A stretch of 64,000 nucleotides of DNA from Pseudoruegeria sp. HB172150 (GTDB taxonomy: Bacteria; Pseudomonadota; Alphaproteobacteria; Rhodobacterales; Rhodobacteraceae), in the NCBI RefSeq assembly GCF_013184805.1, contig NZ_JAATNG010000005.1, forward strand, positions 248,001 through 312,000, written 5' to 3'. Both the position numbers and the translations under genes were made by a program. Every line of letters starts with the position of its first letter. The stretch's first letter is position 1. This document shows, in pieces, positions 62,996 through 64,000 of the stretch. The notes beneath the pieces were generated by a model that was not told the DNA's origin, did not search any database, and worked only from the letters and a program-made list of their open reading frames with translations.

Positions 62996-64000
62996 TTGAC
63001 TGACATTTCATTGGCCGGCCTGGGCTGGTCCAACTTCTATCTGGCGCAGCTCGACGGCGAGGATGCCGAGGCTGCGCCCTGCCGCATCGTGTCCGTTGCA
63101 CGCGACAGGGTGACGGCGCTTTCGCCTGCGGGCGAGACGGTGCTGATGACCGGCGGGCATCTGTCCGCCGGCGAGATCGCCTGCGGTGACTGGGTGCTGA
63201 GCGATGGCGCGCGCGTGCTGCGGGTGCTGGAGCGGCGGACCCTGCTGCAGCGGCGGGCGGCAGGGCCGCGCGCCGAGCGGCAGCTGATCGCGGCGAATGT
63301 GGATACGCTGGGGATCGTCACCTCGTGCAACGCCGATTTCAACGCGGCGCGGCTGGAGCGGTACCTGGCGCTGGCGGCTTCAGGCGGGTGCCTGCCGCTG
63401 GTGGTGCTGACCAAGGCGGATCTGGCGGAGGATGCCGCGGGGTTCGCGCGGGCGGCGGAGCGGCTGTCGCCGCTGGTGGCGACGGTGGTGCTGGACGCGC
63501 GCGATCCGGAGGCGGTGGCGGAGGCGCTGGCGCCGTGGTGCCGGGGCGGGCAGACGCTGGCGCTGGTCGGATCGTCGGGGGTGGGGAAGACCACCCTGAC
63601 GAATGCACTGACCGGCGGCGCGGAGGCGGTGCAGGGTATCCGCGAGGACGACGCCAAGGGGCGGCATACCACGACGGCGCGGGCGCTGCGTCCGGTGGCG
63701 GGCGGCGGCTGGCTGATCGACACGCCGGGGATGCGGGAGCTGGGGCTGACCGGCGCCTCGGACGGGATTGCGGCGGTGTTCGCGGATCTGGAAGAGCTGG
63801 CGTCGGATTGCAGGTTTTCCGATTGCGCGCATGAGGGCGAGCCGGGATGCGCGGTGCAGGCGGCGATCGACGCGGGCGATCTGGAGCCGGAGCGGGTTCA
63901 GCGCTGGCGCAAGCTGCAGCGCGAGGATGCCCGCAGCACCGAGACCATCGCCGAGAAGCGGTCGCGCAGCCGCGCCTTCGGGAAGCACATCGCCAGGATC
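62996..64000 (+). CDS. rsgA: Ribosome small subunit-dependent GTPase A (truncated by window end)
   Basis: An open frame of 335 codons to the last base, starting at TTG 62996 with AAGGAA eight bases upstream. It has the circularly permuted GTPase order of RsgA: G4 LTKAD first, then G1 GSSGVGKTTL, G3 DTPGM. An OB-fold precedes it and a zinc site follows (CRFSDCAHEGEPGC), with a basic helix near the end (RWRKLQREDARSTETIAEKR). RsgA checks maturation of the 30S decoding region. Its 3' end lies outside the window. Confidence 0.93.
   Translation, partial: MTDISLAGLGWSNFYLAQLDGEDAEAAPCRIVSVARDRVTALSPAGETVLMTGGHLSAGEIACGDWVLSDGARVLRVLERRTLLQRRAAGPRAERQLIAANVDTLGIVTSCNADFNAARLERYLALAASGGCLPLVVLTKADLAEDAAGFARAAERLSPLVATVVLDARDPEAVAEALAPWCRGGQTLALVGSSGVGKTTLTNALTGGAEAVQGIREDDAKGRHTTTARALRPVAGGGWLIDTPGMRELGLTGASDGIAAVFADLEELASDCRFSDCAHEGEPGCAVQAAIDAGDLEPERVQRWRKLQREDARSTETIAEKRSRSRAFGKHIARI

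Noticed and set aside
63037-63723. Minus-strand gene opposite rsgA
   Set aside because: It is serine- and arginine-rich antisense of the GTPase gene, whose motifs are unambiguous on the plus strand.
1-64000. tRNA genes, CRISPR arrays, IS elements or prophage
   Set aside because: No T-loop consensus in gaps, no regularly spaced repeats, and no transposase, integrase or phage structural genes were seen.

Overview
The window is about 64 kb of high-GC DNA. It carries gene families I associate with marine Rhodobacteraceae (Roseobacter group, Alphaproteobacteria): a membrane-anchored cytochrome c of the CycM/c-y type, a D-Ala-D-Ala carboxypeptidase with a SPOR tail, a Hint-domain protein, and DUF6473-, DUF6455-, DUF6638- and DUF1523-like proteins. 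Genes are densely packed, many overlap by the four bases ATGA, and GTG or TTG starts are common. It reads as ordinary chromosome; I see no phage, plasmid, IS element, CRISPR array, tRNA or rRNA. No genus is claimed.

Layout. 1-6.1 kb: the end of a trypsin-like protease; a small heat-shock protein with a likely sigma-32 promoter and a ROSE-like RNA thermometer; a metallophosphoesterase; arsR-arsC; an ECF sigma factor overlapping a membrane-anchored von Willebrand A protein. 6.2-9.6 kb: uvrC-pgsA-moaD-moaE. 9.8-12.6 kb: S49 peptidase, a 53-residue zinc-ribbon membrane protein, a Ca/Na antiporter and an SDR. 12.6-16 kb: an ABC-2 exporter, a Hint protein and an uncharacterised protein. 16-25.6 kb: a type II secretion operon read gspG-H-I-J-K-L-M-C-D-E-F on the minus strand, with no prepilin peptidase nearby, followed by a DUF6473-like gene and an aminopeptidase-cupin-SDR group.

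29.1-38.6 kb is the most interesting part. A plus-strand cluster encodes a TelA-like coiled-coil protein, an unknown soluble protein, a GT-C membrane glycosyltransferase-like protein, a AAA+ ATPase, a three-helix membrane protein, an Mrr-type restriction endonuclease of clearly lower GC, a DUF6638-like protein, and two small membrane proteins, the last DUF1523-like. It looks like an uncharacterised AAA+/coiled-coil/membrane machine in which mrr, and perhaps the GT-C gene, are later insertions.

38.6-64 kb: mscL, an MFS transporter divergent from a flavin-dependent halogenase, hemF, an SDR lacking its catalytic lysine, a RsmC-like methyltransferase, clpS, a HAD hydrolase, the carboxypeptidase, a yejABEF-type peptide importer, cycM, pheA, a multi-pass membrane protein, nudC, cpdB, a gamma-butyrobetaine hydroxylase-like dioxygenase, the SRP RNA gene ffs with a good terminator, and rsgA, which runs off the end.

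A 67-bp repeat occurs twice (14.4 and 56.6 kb). All functional calls come from reading motifs by eye; no database search was run.
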